Origin: an uncultured Pelagibacteraceae bacterium
GTDB lineage: Bacteria > Pseudomonadota > Alphaproteobacteria > Pelagibacterales > Pelagibacteraceae
DNA: 64,000 nt
Assembly (NCBI GenBank): GCA_902634485.1
Contig: CACPKA010000004.1
Span: forward strand, 1 to 64,000
Reading direction: 5' to 3'
Below, in pieces: positions 9,488 through 19,005 of the stretch. Under the pieces are notes generated by a model. The model saw only the letters and a program-made list of their open reading frames with translations. It was not told the DNA's origin and did not search any database. Within the stretch, counting starts at the first letter, position 1. Every line of letters begins with the position of its first letter. A program made the position numbers and the translations under genes.

Positions 9488-9900
9488 AAAAATTTAAAGT
9501 ACTAACTCAATTTGTTAAAGATGCATCAAGTGAAACAAAAGATGTTCAAACTTACTTATTTGTAAGAGAATATATTTCAAAATATCAATTAACTATAGAT
9601 ATAACTTCTCAGCCAACAAAAAATAAATTAGTTGAAATTACAACAACTTTAAAATTTGCTGACAAAGACGACAATGCAAAAAAATCTTATTTTGAATTAG
9701 TTTATATAGCTATAGTAAAACTTGATGAAGATCTTAAAGAAAAAAAAGAAATTGAAAAAATTATATTGTGTGAAGTACAAAAAGAAATCCAACCAAAAAT
9801 TGAGAAAGCATTTACAGATTTAATTAATAATTCTGGTTTCGAAAAAGTAACCGTTAAAGATATAGACTTTGATAAACTTTATAACTCAAGATTTAATTAA
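9484..9900 (+). CDS. secB: Protein-export chaperone SecB
   Basis: Cytosolic tetrameric chaperone that keeps preproteins unfolded and hands them to SecA. It has 138 residues. The family strand YISKYQLTIDIT near the N-terminus, the middle strand ELVYIAIVKLDED, and a C-terminal helix (FTDLINNSGF) fit SecB, but the protein is quite divergent and lacks the longer proline-rich segments of enteric SecB. Context supports it strongly: fxsA-secB-dnaQ is the standard order. The 3' end overlaps dnaQ convergently by eight bases. Confidence 0.88.
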   Translation: MKKFKVLTQFVKDASSETKDVQTYLFVREYISKYQLTIDITSQPTKNKLVEITTTLKFADKDDNAKKSYFELVYIAIVKLDEDLKEKKEIEKIILCEVQKEIQPKIEKAFTDLINNSGFEKVTVKDIDFDKLYNSRFN

Positions 9901-10561
9901 AGAAATTTTTTCCTATCTTTGATTTTAAAAAAGCTTTGTGTATTTTAATTTCCTCACTTGTTGGAACAATAATTTTTTTACAATAACTTAAATTACCATA
10001 GAAAAATTCATTTTTTTCTTTCTCGAGTGTTTTAAAATCTAAAGTAGGTTCTTTTTGATCTATTAAATTTATATATACTTTTGATAAGAGTTCACAGTCT
10101 ATTATTGCTGTATGTTTTTCCCTTTTAGAATTATCAATTCTAAACCTTTTACATAAAGCATCTAAACTAATTTGAGCACCTGGATATTTATTTCTAGCTA
10201 TTTCTAAAGTGTCTATGACATTATCTTTATTTATTTTTTCTTTGCCAATTAATGCTAATTCATTATTTAAGTGTGCTATATCAAATTCGGAATTATGAAT
10301 TATTAATTTTTTATTTTTTATAAAATTTAAAAAATCCTCTGATACCTCTTTAAATTTTTTTTGAGTAGATAAAAATTCATCACTATAACCGTGAACTTCA
10401 AATGCTTTTTGGGATACTTTGCGTTCTGGATTTAGATATGTATGAAATTTTTTTGTTGTTGGTATTTGGTTCTCCAATTCTATACAACCAATTTCAACTA
10501 TTCTATGTCCATCTTTAACATCTAGTCCTGTTGTTTCGGTATCGAGTATAATTTCTATCAT
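9893..10561 (-). CDS. dnaQ: DNA polymerase III epsilon subunit
   Basis: 3'-5' proofreading exonuclease of the replicase. DEDDh-family motifs are clear: ILDTETTGLD (Exo I) at the N-terminus, IIHNSEFDIAHLNNEL (Exo II), and KREKHTAIIDCELLSKVY (Exo III with the catalytic His). It has 222 residues, similar to other alphaproteobacterial DnaQ, with a short C-terminal tail for the alpha subunit. It overlaps the coaE stop by one base and is in the run PPSR-maf-aroE-coaE-dnaQ reading away from the origin. Confidence 0.96.
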   Translation of the reverse strand: MIEIILDTETTGLDVKDGHRIVEIGCIELENQIPTTKKFHTYLNPERKVSQKAFEVHGYSDEFLSTQKKFKEVSEDFLNFIKNKKLIIHNSEFDIAHLNNELALIGKEKINKDNVIDTLEIARNKYPGAQISLDALCKRFRIDNSKREKHTAIIDCELLSKVYINLIDQKEPTLDFKTLEKEKNEFFYGNLSYCKKIIVPTSEEIKIHKAFLKSKIGKNFFN

Positions 10562-11133
10562 TATTTTAAAATTATTTTTTTAACTAATTTTACATCTTTC
10601 ATTATAGAAAATCTTTTAAAATTATTTTTAATAATAAAATTTGCCTTTTTTCTCTTAATTTCTAAAGGTAGTTGTAAACTTTTTAATTGTTTTAAAATTC
10701 TCATATTAAAATTAGGCCTTTTTTTTAACCTTTTATTAACTTGTTTCTTTTTAGAATCTACAAAAATTAAAATATCTTTTTTGTGATTTATTTTATTTTC
10801 TAATAATAGAGGTATATCTAATATAACTGCCAATTTAGATTTATTTTTTTTTAAAAATTTTTTTAATTTTAAACGAACTTCTGGGTGCACTATATTATTT
10901 ATCTTAAAAATATTTTGTTTATTTTTTATAATTGCTTTTAAAAGCTCTTCTTTCTTTATAGGAAATGTCAAAATATATTTTGGTAATTTTCTATTTAATT
11001 TTAAAAAACATCTTTTATTGTTTTTGTAGATTTTTTTTACTTCGAGATCAGCGTTAAAAACTGGAAATCCAAATAATTTAGAAATATAACTTTTGCCAGA
11101 CCCAATATCTCCGATAATAGCGATTCTAATCAT
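10561..11133 (-). CDS. coaE: Dephospho-CoA kinase
   Basis: Last step of coenzyme A synthesis, phosphorylating dephospho-CoA. The P-loop IIGDIGSGKS is at the N-terminus, followed by FGFPVFNADLEVKKIY (the acceptor-site aspartate), HPEVRLKLKKF and VILDIPLLLE. The 190 residues are a little short and very Lys/Ile-rich, consistent with the extreme AT bias. It overlaps neighbouring aroE by one base. Confidence 0.94.
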   Translation of the reverse strand: MIRIAIIGDIGSGKSYISKLFGFPVFNADLEVKKIYKNNKRCFLKLNRKLPKYILTFPIKKEELLKAIIKNKQNIFKINNIVHPEVRLKLKKFLKKNKSKLAVILDIPLLLENKINHKKDILIFVDSKKKQVNKRLKKRPNFNMRILKQLKSLQLPLEIKRKKANFIIKNNFKRFSIMKDVKLVKKIILK

Positions 11134-11924
11134 TAATCTAATAAACTAATTGTTTCGTCGTCTATCTTTGGCATTATTTTATGCCATAAAGTAAATGCTT
11201 GATGAGCTTGATATATAAACATCATTTTGCCATTCTCAATTCTATTTCCAATTTTTTTTGCTTTTTTTAAAAAATTTGTTTCTGTTGGATTATATATAAT
11301 ATCAAAAAAGAATTTATTTAGTCCAATTTTCTCATAATCTAATTTAATTTCATCATTTATTTTTAAACCAATACTTGTTGCATTTATTATCATATCAAAA
11401 TCAGTTATTTTTCCCCAATCTACTATTTCTAGATCCTTGAAATATATTTTTAAATCCTCAGCTCTTTTTTTAGTTCTATTGCTTAAAATTATTTTAGATG
11501 TACCAATTTTTTTTAATGCTAAAATTATTGATGGAACAACTCCTCCGGCTCCTAAAATAAATATTTTTTTATTTTTAGCATCGTATTTTAAATGTCTTAT
11601 TGCAAGTTCAAAACCAGCTATATCAGTATTGTGTCCAATTATTTTGCCATTCTCTTTATAAATAGTATTAACAGATTGAGACTCTTTTGCTTCTGGGGTC
11701 AATTCTTCTAAAAAAGGTATAACTTTATTTTTAAAAGGAACCGTTACATTTATTCCAGAAATATCTCCTCTTTTTACTTCTTCTATTATATTTTTTATAT
11801 CCTCTTCGTTTATTTTTTTCTTTTCATATTCTGCCTCTATATTATTTTTTTTTATCCAATAATTATGGATTTTAGGTGATAAGGAGTGTTCAATTGGATT
11901 TCCAATAACTAAATATTTTTTCAT
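11133..11924 (-). CDS. aroE: Shikimate dehydrogenase
   Basis: NADPH-dependent reduction of 3-dehydroshikimate in aromatic amino acid synthesis. Substrate-binding segments GNPIEHSLSPKIHNYW and GINVTVPFK (catalytic Lys) are in the N-terminal half; GHNTDIAGFE follows. The cofactor loop is FILGAGGVVPS and the second-domain motif NATSIGL is present. 263 residues, normal. It lies six bases after maf in the minus-strand origin-proximal run. Confidence 0.96.
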   Translation of the reverse strand: MKKYLVIGNPIEHSLSPKIHNYWIKKNNIEAEYEKKKINEEDIKNIIEEVKRGDISGINVTVPFKNKVIPFLEELTPEAKESQSVNTIYKENGKIIGHNTDIAGFELAIRHLKYDAKNKKIFILGAGGVVPSIILALKKIGTSKIILSNRTKKRAEDLKIYFKDLEIVDWGKITDFDMIINATSIGLKINDEIKLDYEKIGLNKFFFDIIYNPTETNFLKKAKKIGNRIENGKMMFIYQAHQAFTLWHKIMPKIDDETISLLD

Positions 11925-11930
11925 TTTTTT

Positions 11931-12539
11931 TTACATTCCATAATTATTTAAATATTCCTTTATTTTTTTAACAGGCAAGCCCATTATCGTATCCTCGTCG
12001 CCTTCTATTTTTGAAAATAAATTTCTTCCTTCTCCTTCTATTTGGTAAACATTATAAGCATATAATGTACTATCATCAATTTTTGAAAGGTATTTATTTA
12101 ATTCATCTTCATTCATTTTTTTCATAGTTAAAGCTGCTTTGTCAGTATAATTCCAAATCATTGAACCATTTTTTGAAATACAAACTGAACTAATTAAGTA
12201 ATGTTTTTTTCCATTTAATTTTTGAAGTATTTCTATTGCTTCATTTCTATTTTTAGGTTTTGAAATTATTTTACCGTCAAGATCTATCACGCTATCAGCT
12301 CCTAAAACTAATTCTTCACTTTTTTTTATACTCACTTTATTTGCTTTTAGTTCTGCTAAATTTTTAGAAACTATTTCTGGAGAAGCTCCTTCTTTTAATA
12401 AACTTCTTTTTACAGGCTCTTCGTCAATATTAGATAATTCAACAAAACAGTTTATACCATTCTTTTCTAAAATTGTTTTTCTAACTTTGCTTTTAGATGC
12501 TAAAATTATACTTTCGTTATTTTTTTTTTTGTATTTCAT
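11931..12539 (-). CDS. maf: Maf-like nucleoside triphosphate pyrophosphatase
   Basis: House-cleaning nucleotide pyrophosphatase of the Maf/HAM1-like superfamily. The opening IILASKSKVRKTILEKNG, the central LVLGADSVIDLDGKIISKP and GKKHYLISSVCI are family hallmarks, as is the C-terminal YNVYQIEGEG. Length 202. Its start lies inside the end of the PPSR gene (23-base overlap), so the two are translationally linked. Which modified nucleotide it acts on cannot be told. Confidence 0.92.
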   Translation of the reverse strand: MKYKKKNNESIILASKSKVRKTILEKNGINCFVELSNIDEEPVKRSLLKEGASPEIVSKNLAELKANKVSIKKSEELVLGADSVIDLDGKIISKPKNRNEAIEILQKLNGKKHYLISSVCISKNGSMIWNYTDKAALTMKKMNEDELNKYLSKIDDSTLYAYNVYQIEGEGRNLFSKIEGDEDTIMGLPVKKIKEYLNNYGM

Positions 12540-13338
12540 AAATTTTTATAACTGATGCAGCCGTTTCTTCTACAGATTTTCTAGTAACATCAACAATTGG
12601 CCAATTATATTTTTTAAATATTTTTTTTGCATCTTCTACTTCTTTAGAAATTAATTCAAAATCTGTATATGTAATGTTTTCTTTTTCCTTAATTGAAGTC
12701 ATTCTATTTCTTCTTATATCTACTAATCTTTGTGGTTCTGCAGTAAGACCTATAATACATGTTAGTTTTGGTTTTTTTTTTAAAATTTCAGGAAGAGAAT
12801 TTTTATTTACTAACGGAATATTAGATGTTTTATATCCTCTGTTTGCTAAATAAATAGAGGTTGGAGTTTTGCTAGTACGGCTAACACCTAATAAAATTAT
12901 ATCTGACTTTGTTACACCTTCTATTAAATTTCCATCATCATGGCTCATCGTAAACTGTATTGCCTCAATTCTATTATAATAATCTTCATCTAAAACATGT
13001 TGTCCACTCTGAATATGAGATGCTTTTTGATTCAATAATTTAGAAAAAGATAAAATTAATTCACCCAATACTCCAAAGCATGGTATTTTTTCTTTTTGGC
13101 TTTTTATATTTAGAATTTTGGCAAGTTTAGTATCAACTATGGTATATAAAATAATACAGTTTTTTCTTTTTTTACATATATCAATTATTTTAACTATTTG
13201 ATTTTCGGTTCTTGTAAAAGAATATTGATAAATTTTATAATCAATCTTATTAAATTGTGCCTTTAGAGCTAAAAAAATTCTATCTAGAGTTTCACCTGTA
13301 GAATCTGAAACTAAATAAATTTCGTATGTATTACTCAT
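12517..13338 (-). CDS. Bifunctional kinase/phosphorylase regulating PPDK or PEP synthase (DUF299)
   Basis: 273-residue member of the PPSR family, which switches pyruvate phosphate dikinase or PEP synthase on and off by reversible threonine phosphorylation. The opening YLVSDSTGETL, the unusual P-loop GVSRTSKTPTSIYLANRG, the IGLTAEPQRLVDIRRNR segment and the ending VDVTRKSVEETAA are typical. This is the gene next to the chromosome origin in Caulobacter and Rickettsia (RP001 type), so it marks the left side of oriC here. It starts 289 bases from the divergent hemE. Confidence 0.94.
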   Translation of the reverse strand: MSNTYEIYLVSDSTGETLDRIFLALKAQFNKIDYKIYQYSFTRTENQIVKIIDICKKRKNCIILYTIVDTKLAKILNIKSQKEKIPCFGVLGELILSFSKLLNQKASHIQSGQHVLDEDYYNRIEAIQFTMSHDDGNLIEGVTKSDIILLGVSRTSKTPTSIYLANRGYKTSNIPLVNKNSLPEILKKKPKLTCIIGLTAEPQRLVDIRRNRMTSIKEKENITYTDFELISKEVEDAKKIFKKYNWPIVDVTRKSVEETAASVIKIYEIQKKK

Positions 13339-13627
13339 GTATAATCTGTTTATAACTCTAAGCTATGTGTATCTATATACATAAAATTTAATTTTCTTGT
13401 TTTTTTTAGTGCAAAAAGGAGCATTTATTAACAATATTACACATGTTAATAATTAATATACAGTGTATTAAATTATTAAAAATTAATAACAATTATATAT
13501 GATTTTGCTATTATTTTTACTGTCAAATCACTGTGGATAAATAGTTAATAACATGTTTAAAAAAAATAATTCTCATAATTCATATAACCTAATACTAAAA
13601 CTAAAAGTTTATTTATAATTATTATAT
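13339..13627. other. Candidate replication origin (oriC), gene-free gap
   Basis: 289 bases without an ORF, between the PPSR gene and hemE, exactly where Caulobacter and Rickettsia have their origins. It holds a perfect DnaA box (TGTGGATAA, 13532-13540, i.e. TTATCCACA on the minus strand), a 9-base inverted pair TTATTAACA (13425-13433) and TGTTAATAA (13444-13452) that match the box at 7 of 9, and two direct copies of TTAATAACA (13483-13491, 13545-13553). The remainder is nearly pure A/T, as expected for an unwinding element. The divergent promoters of the PPSR gene and hemE must also lie here. The DnaA box is seen; the origin call is inference from synteny. Confidence 0.75.
13532..13540 (-). 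promoter_or_regulatory. Perfect DnaA box
   Basis: TTATCCACA on the minus strand, identical to the consensus DnaA box. It is the only exact copy I noticed in the gap between the PPSR gene and hemE. Confidence 0.75.
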
Positions 13628-14650
13628 ATGAGTTCACTAATTCAAAATTGCATAATAAAAAAAAATACAACTAATGTTCCTATTTGGATAATGAGACAAG
13701 CTGGAAGATATTTACCAGAATTTAGAAAAATTAGAAAAGAAAACCCAGATTTTATAGAACTTTGTCTAAATAAAAATTTAACCCCTCAAATAACTTTACA
13801 GCCATTAAAAAGATTTGATCTTGATGCTGCTATAATTTTTTCGGATATTTTAATGTTGCCATATGCACTAAACCAAAAAGTTGAATTTAAAAAAGGAATT
13901 GGTCCTATTCTAGGTGATTTGGAGATAGAAAAATTGTCAGACATAAATGAAAAAGAATTTTATAATAAATTAAAACCAGTTTATGAAGCAATAAATATTG
14001 TATCTAAAGATAAAATGTTAAAAAATAAAGATATGATAGGTTTTGTTGGAGCTCCATGGACTATTCTTGTTTATATGGTTTACAAAAAATCACCTAAGGA
14101 AGTAAAAAACATTAACGATTTATTATTTAATAAAATTAAAAAAGATAAAATTGATATATTAATTTCAATTATAGTAAAATTTTTAAAAATGCACATTAAA
14201 AATCAAGTAGATAATGGTGCAACGATAATTCAAATTTTTGATAGTTGGGCAGGTCTAGTAAACGGTGATTTTGCCATGGATAATTATATATATAAACCAA
14301 CATATGAACTCGTAGATTATGCAAAAAAGTTAGGTGTACCAATTATATGTTTTCCTAGAGGAACCAAAAAATATAAAGAATATTGTAAAATAGTTAAACC
14401 TGATGTAATCAGCATAGATTATGAAATAGATCCAGTAGTAATAGCAAAAGAAATTGACATTCCAATCCAGGGAGGACTAGATCCAAAAATTCTTCTATCA
14501 GATAAAGACAAATTAAAAAAAGAAGTAATAAAATATTTAGAAATATTTAAAAATCATTCTTATATATTCAATTTAGGTCACGGCATAATGCCAAACACCG
14601 AACCTGACATGTTAGATTACTTAGTAAAATTAGTTAAAGATTTTAAATAA
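13628..14650 (+). CDS. hemE: Uroporphyrinogen decarboxylase
   Basis: Converts uroporphyrinogen III to coproporphyrinogen III in haem synthesis. The family signature PIWIMRQAGRYLPEFRK is close to the N-terminus, followed by AIIFSDILMLPYAL, FVGAPWTILVYMV, IQIFDSWAGL and the C-terminal NLGHGIMPNTEPD. 340 residues, normal. It is the first gene right of the candidate origin and overlaps hemH by one base, beginning the hemE-hemH-hemJ-rho run. Confidence 0.98.
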   Translation: MSSLIQNCIIKKNTTNVPIWIMRQAGRYLPEFRKIRKENPDFIELCLNKNLTPQITLQPLKRFDLDAAIIFSDILMLPYALNQKVEFKKGIGPILGDLEIEKLSDINEKEFYNKLKPVYEAINIVSKDKMLKNKDMIGFVGAPWTILVYMVYKKSPKEVKNINDLLFNKIKKDKIDILISIIVKFLKMHIKNQVDNGATIIQIFDSWAGLVNGDFAMDNYIYKPTYELVDYAKKLGVPIICFPRGTKKYKEYCKIVKPDVISIDYEIDPVVIAKEIDIPIQGGLDPKILLSDKDKLKKEVIKYLEIFKNHSYIFNLGHGIMPNTEPDMLDYLVKLVKDFK

Positions 14651-15645
14651 TGAGTCATCCAAAGGTAAATTATGGAAAGATAGGTGTTCTATTAGTAAAT
14701 TTGGGAACACCTGATTCAACTAACTGGTGGGATATAAGAAAATATTTAAAAGAATTTTTATCTGATAATAGAGTTATAGAAGTTAACCCCATTATTTGGA
14801 AAATTATATTAAATATTTTTATTCTTACATTTAGACCTTCTAAAACTGCTAAAGCATATAGGGAAATTTGGATGAAAAATGAAAATATGTCACCTTTAAG
14901 ATATTTTACAATAATGCAAACGGAAAAACTAAAGAATGAAATCAAACAAGAAAATATAATTATAGATTATGCAATGAGATATGGAAATCCAAGCATTAAA
15001 AGTGTTATGAAAAAACTTCAAAATAGCGGATGTGAAAACATTATCCTATTACCTTTATATCCTCAGTATGCTGCGGCCACTACTGCTACCGTATGTGACG
15101 AGGTTTATAGAACATTAATGAATATGAGATGGCAACCAGGGCTACAAATAATACCTCACTATGAATCTGAACCACTTTACATAGATGCTCTAGTAAATAG
15201 TATAAACAAAAAGCTATCAGAAATAAATTGGAAACCAGATTTAATATTAGCCTCATATCATGGTATACCTAAAAAATATTTTGAAAAAGGAGACCCATAT
15301 TATTGTTATTGTCAAAAAACTTCACGACTAATGAGTGAAAAATTTAAAAAAATTCCTATTAAAACAACATTTCAATCAAGATTCGGCCCACAAGAATGGC
15401 TTCAACCTTATACCGATAAAACATTGGAAAACCTACCTAAAGAAGAAAAAAAAAATATTTTAGTTATATGTCCAGGTTTTGCTTCCGATTGTGTTGAAAC
15501 TTTAGAAGAAATTTTAATTCAGGGTAAAGAAAGTTTTATTAATTCAGGTGGTAAAAATTTTGATTTGATACCATGTCTCAACGATAATGAAGATCATATT
15601 AATTTACTAAAAAATTTAATAAATAAATATATTATTAATAAATGA
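14650..15645 (+). CDS. hemH: Ferrochelatase
   Basis: Inserts ferrous iron into protoporphyrin IX, the last step of haem synthesis. Motifs seen: GVLLVNLGTPDST at the N-terminus, LPLYPQYAAATTATV in the middle, LASYHGIPKKYFEKGDPY (metal/porphyrin-site His) and the C-terminal VICPGFASDCVETLEEI with its glutamate pair. 331 residues. The stop overlaps the hemJ start by four bases. Confidence 0.98.
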   Translation: MSHPKVNYGKIGVLLVNLGTPDSTNWWDIRKYLKEFLSDNRVIEVNPIIWKIILNIFILTFRPSKTAKAYREIWMKNENMSPLRYFTIMQTEKLKNEIKQENIIIDYAMRYGNPSIKSVMKKLQNSGCENIILLPLYPQYAAATTATVCDEVYRTLMNMRWQPGLQIIPHYESEPLYIDALVNSINKKLSEINWKPDLILASYHGIPKKYFEKGDPYYCYCQKTSRLMSEKFKKIPIKTTFQSRFGPQEWLQPYTDKTLENLPKEEKKNILVICPGFASDCVETLEEILIQGKESFINSGGKNFDLIPCLNDNEDHINLLKNLINKYIINK

Positions 15646-16076
15646 ATATTTACCTAACTTTAAAAGCTTTGCATTTAATTTCAATAATCTCCTGGATGGC
15701 TGGTCTTTTATATTTGCCAAGAATATTTGTTTATCATGCAGAAAATTTTAAAGATGATAATAGTTCCAACATATTTAAAACCATGGAAAGAAAATTATAT
15801 AATTACATAATGATGCCATCTATGATTTTGTCTTGGATATTTGGACTTATTTTGATTTCTATTTTGGGCTTTGAGGTAGTAGGGCAATTATGGTTTAAAA
15901 TAAAATTTATATTTGTTATTTTTTTAACAATTTATCACTTTTATTTAGGTTTTTGTGTTAAACGCTTTGCCAATAATATTAATGGAAATTCTTCAAAATT
16001 TTATAGAATTATCAATGAAGTCCCGACGATATTGTTAATTATTATTGTTTTTATTGTAGTTTTTAAACCTTTGTAA
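15642..16076 (+). CDS. hemJ: Protoporphyrinogen IX oxidase HemJ
   Basis: Small four-helix membrane protein (144 residues) of the HemJ/UPF0093 family, which oxidises protoporphyrinogen IX in bacteria lacking HemG and HemY. The conserved His in ALHLISIISWMAGLLYLPRIFVYH and the MERKLYNYIMMPSM segment are visible, and helices continue to the C-terminus. It sits between hemH and rho, the classical alphaproteobacterial context, and its enzyme role matches the haem genes beside it. Confidence 0.93.
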   Translation: MNIYLTLKALHLISIISWMAGLLYLPRIFVYHAENFKDDNSSNIFKTMERKLYNYIMMPSMILSWIFGLILISILGFEVVGQLWFKIKFIFVIFLTIYHFYLGFCVKRFANNINGNSSKFYRIINEVPTILLIIIVFIVVFKPL

Positions 16077-16136
16077 CCCTTGAAAAAAAATTAAGAGTAT
16101 ATATATTAGTAATATCTAAATAAAAATTCCCAAAAA

Positions 16137-17408
16137 ATGAATATACAAGAGTTAAAAAAAAAGAGTTCCGAAGCACTTATTGCGCAGGCTGAAGAGTTAG
16201 GCGTTGAAAATGCAAGCACATTAAGAAAACAAGAGATTTTATTTGCCATATTAAAAAAACTTGCTGAAAAAGGCGAGGAAATAACCGGTGGAGGAGTTCT
16301 TCAATTGTTACAAGATGGTTTTGGTTTTTTAAGGGCAATGGAGTCTAACTATTTGCCTGGACCTGATGATATTTATGTTAGCCCAAGTCAAATTAGAAGA
16401 TTTGGTTTGAGAACTGGAGATACTGTAGAGGGACCAATAAGAGCACCAAAAGAAAGTGAAAGATATTTCGCATTGTTACAAGTTAGTAAGATAAATTTTG
16501 AAGATCCAGAAAAGGCTAGACACAAAATTGCATTTGATAACTTGACACCGCTATATCCAAATAAACAATTAGCTATGGAAGTTGAAAGCAATAAAGTAAC
16601 AAAACATCCTGATTTGACTCCAAGATTAATTGATCTTGTAAGTCCGATTGGTAAAGGACAAAGATCTTTAATTATTTCTCCACCTAAAGCAGGTAAAACA
16701 ATGATATTGCAAAGTATAGCTAACTCTATAACTGCTAATCATCCAGAGTGTTATTTAATGGTGCTGTTGATTGATGAGAGACCAGAGGAAGTAACAGATA
16801 TGCAAAGGACAGTAAAAGGAGAAGTAATAAGCTCTACTTTTGATGAACCCGCACAAAGACATGTTGCTGTAGCTGAAATGGTAATTGAAAAAGCAAAAAG
16901 ATTGACTGAGCATAAAAAAGATGTTGTAATTTTATTAGACTCAATAACAAGATTAGGAAGAGCTTATAATGCTGTGGTACCTAGCTCTGGAAAAGTTTTA
17001 ACAGGTGGTGTAGATGCTAATGCTTTGCAAAGGCCTAAAAGATTTTTTGGAGCGGCTAGAAATATTGAGGAAGGTGGATCTTTAACAATTATTTCAACTG
17101 CTTTAATTGATACAGGTAGCAGAATGGATGAAGTAATTTTTGAAGAATTTAAAGGAACTGGAAACAGCGAAACAATTCTTGATAGAAAAATTTCTGAAAA
17201 AAGGATTTATCCTGCTATTGATATTACAAAATCTGGAACAAGAAGAGAGGAATTAATCTTTGACAAAGATGATTTACAAAAAATGAATGTATTAAGAAGA
17301 ATTATAGCTCCTATGGGAACAATGGATGCTATTGAATTTATAATGTCTAAACTAAAGAATACAAAAAACAATGATGAATTCTTTAGTTCAATGAATAAAC
17401 CTGCCTAA
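16137..17408 (+). CDS. rho: Transcription termination factor Rho
   Basis: Hexameric RNA helicase that ends transcription. It contains the N-terminal helical and cold-shock RNA-binding part ([16 protein letters not shown], then [18 protein letters not shown]), Walker A PPKAGKT at about residue 182, [13 protein letters not shown], the Q-loop [13 protein letters not shown] and R-loop/secondary channel segment [12 protein letters not shown]. 423 residues, no insertion. It is 60 bases downstream of hemJ. Its last bases overlap the convergent amidotransferase gene. Confidence 0.98.
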   Translation: MNIQELKKKSSEALIAQAEELGVENASTLRKQEILFAILKKLAEKGEEITGGGVLQLLQDGFGFLRAMESNYLPGPDDIYVSPSQIRRFGLRTGDTVEGPIRAPKESERYFALLQVSKINFEDPEKARHKIAFDNLTPLYPNKQLAMEVESNKVTKHPDLTPRLIDLVSPIGKGQRSLIISPPKAGKTMILQSIANSITANHPECYLMVLLIDERPEEVTDMQRTVKGEVISSTFDEPAQRHVAVAEMVIEKAKRLTEHKKDVVILLDSITRLGRAYNAVVPSSGKVLTGGVDANALQRPKRFFGAARNIEEGGSLTIISTALIDTGSRMDEVIFEEFKGTGNSETILDRKISEKRIYPAIDITKSGTRREELIFDKDDLQKMNVLRRIIAPMGTMDAIEFIMSKLKNTKNNDEFFSSMNKPA

Positions 17409-18124
17409 GTTAATTTTTTAAAGTTAGAATATAAAATTTTAGAATATTCGTTCATTTTATTCATATTTTCTTGAGCTTCTTTTTCAAATTTTTCTAAAGC
17501 TCCATATCCTAATTGTTTTTCTAAAGCTGACTTATATTCTGGAACACATCCCCAATCATTTACAGTTGTATCTTTTATTTCTATATGAAATTGAATTCCA
17601 TATGCATGATTTTGAAATTTAAATATTTGATATTTAGTTTCATTTGAAGAAGCTAATAAAGTTACGTCTTTATTTTGTTCTAGGCCTTGGACTTCGTAAG
17701 AATGCCATTGTAATGAAGTAATTTTTTTTGGAAAATCAAAAAATAATAAATCCTTATTTTTATTTTCTAAAAAATTTACATTAAGCATGCCAATTTCTGG
17801 ATTGTTAGTCTTTACTACTTTTCCACCAATTACTTCTCCTAATAATTGACATCCTAGACAAAAACCTAAATATGGTTTTTTTAAATTTATAACAAATTCT
17901 TTTATTTTTTCTTTTTCCTCAATTAACCAAGGATAGTCATTTTCCATCCATGTATCCATTGGCCCACCCATGCAAAACATTGCATCAAACTTACTCAAAT
18001 CTTTAGGTATTTTTTCTCCTTCATCTAGCTCTATGGTTGTAATATTTACTTGGTCTTTAAGCATTAAATCTTTAATATAGCCAGGGTCTTCAATATTTAT
18101 GTGTTGTAGAACTATAATTTCCAT
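17405..18124 (-). CDS. Class I glutamine amidotransferase-like protein
   Basis: 239-residue protein of the GATase1 family resembling the stand-alone amidotransferases annotated as GMP synthase-like. Seen: [10 protein letters not shown] (oxyanion region), [16 protein letters not shown] with the nucleophile Cys, LQWHSYEV, and the His-Glu pair IQFHIEIKD. No synthetase domain is attached and no partner gene is adjacent, so the acceptor is unknown; some relatives act on gamma-glutamyl compounds. It stands with a sulfotransferase gene (four bases apart) on the strand opposite to rho and mnmE, and looks like a two-gene insertion in an otherwise conserved block. Confidence 0.87.
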   Translation of the reverse strand: MEIIVLQHINIEDPGYIKDLMLKDQVNITTIELDEGEKIPKDLSKFDAMFCMGGPMDTWMENDYPWLIEEKEKIKEFVINLKKPYLGFCLGCQLLGEVIGGKVVKTNNPEIGMLNVNFLENKNKDLLFFDFPKKITSLQWHSYEVQGLEQNKDVTLLASSNETKYQIFKFQNHAYGIQFHIEIKDTTVNDWGCVPEYKSALEKQLGYGALEKFEKEAQENMNKMNEYSKILYSNFKKLT

Positions 18125-18128
18125 AAAT

Positions 18129-18959
18129 TTAAATATATTTTAGTTCTTTCATTTCATCACTGAAATTTGATTCTATACGTTCTATTAATTTTTTATTTAC
18201 ATTGTTTTTCCAATCATTTTTTGGACCTAAATTAAAAAATTTAGTTTTATCATTTGGAGCTTCTTCAAAGCCTTCAATTTCTTCCATTTGCTTAAGCTTT
18301 TTAAAGGAGGTCATATTTAATATAGTTTGTATTTTTTGGTCGTTAACTTCAAACTTAATAAATTTACTAATAAATTCAGATAATTTTTCTATTTCTAATC
18401 TAGTATTAGATATTAAGTCTTCATACCTTATTATTAAAGAATTTGATGCAATCTTCCAAGAATTATAATGTGTTTTCCAAGATCCTAATAATGTAATAAT
18501 ATTTTCTTCTGAAAAATCATCAGGATCATTTTTATTAAATAGGAATCTTTTTTCATCTAATAAAAAATTTACACTTTCTTCTAAATTTAATTGATAATGA
18601 TTTGCTATAGATGAAATTATATTTCTAGGATCTCGTACTATATAAATTACTCCAATTGTATTTTTTTTATTTGTGAAATCTTTTCCTAAAAAATTATAAT
18701 TTCCATTATGTGTTTTAAGTATTTTTACTTTTCCATCGCTATTAATTTTTTCTTGAGCAGATATCCAAAATTGACTTATTTTTTTTAAATCTGAAAATTC
18801 ATTAGTAAAACTTTTAAATTGAAATCTTTTAGGAAATAAACTTACTTTCCTAAGCATATCAAATTTAAATTCTCCACTTTTTGAATTTATTAAAGATGTT
18901 ATAATAGCTCTAATCCATGTATTTCCACTTTTAGGATAAGATGCACACCAAATGATCAT
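18129..18959 (-). CDS. Sulfotransferase-domain protein
   Basis: 276 residues with the PAPS-dependent sulfotransferase fold. The 5'-phosphosulfate loop YPKSGNTWIRA lies right at the N-terminus, and the 3'-phosphate motif YIVRDPRNIISSIANHY is near residue 105. A later SLIIRYEDLI segment and the GLGPKNDW-like tail (FFNLGPKNDWKNN) match the cytosolic-type family. The acceptor could be a glycan, lipid or small molecule; sequence does not say. Operon partner of the amidotransferase gene downstream. Confidence 0.87.
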   Translation of the reverse strand: MIIWCASYPKSGNTWIRAIITSLINSKSGEFKFDMLRKVSLFPKRFQFKSFTNEFSDLKKISQFWISAQEKINSDGKVKILKTHNGNYNFLGKDFTNKKNTIGVIYIVRDPRNIISSIANHYQLNLEESVNFLLDEKRFLFNKNDPDDFSEENIITLLGSWKTHYNSWKIASNSLIIRYEDLISNTRLEIEKLSEFISKFIKFEVNDQKIQTILNMTSFKKLKQMEEIEGFEEAPNDKTKFFNLGPKNDWKNNVNKKLIERIESNFSDEMKELKYI

Positions 18960-19005
18960 ATAAAAATATATATATTATAAATTAATTCTAGTTATACTAA
19001 ATCTA

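Noticed and set aside
13428-13486. CtrA-type sites (TTAA-N7-TTAA) in the origin gap
   Set aside because: Several TTAA words exist, but none of the spacings I measured in 13428-13486 equals the required 11-base period; they are expected in A/T-rich DNA.
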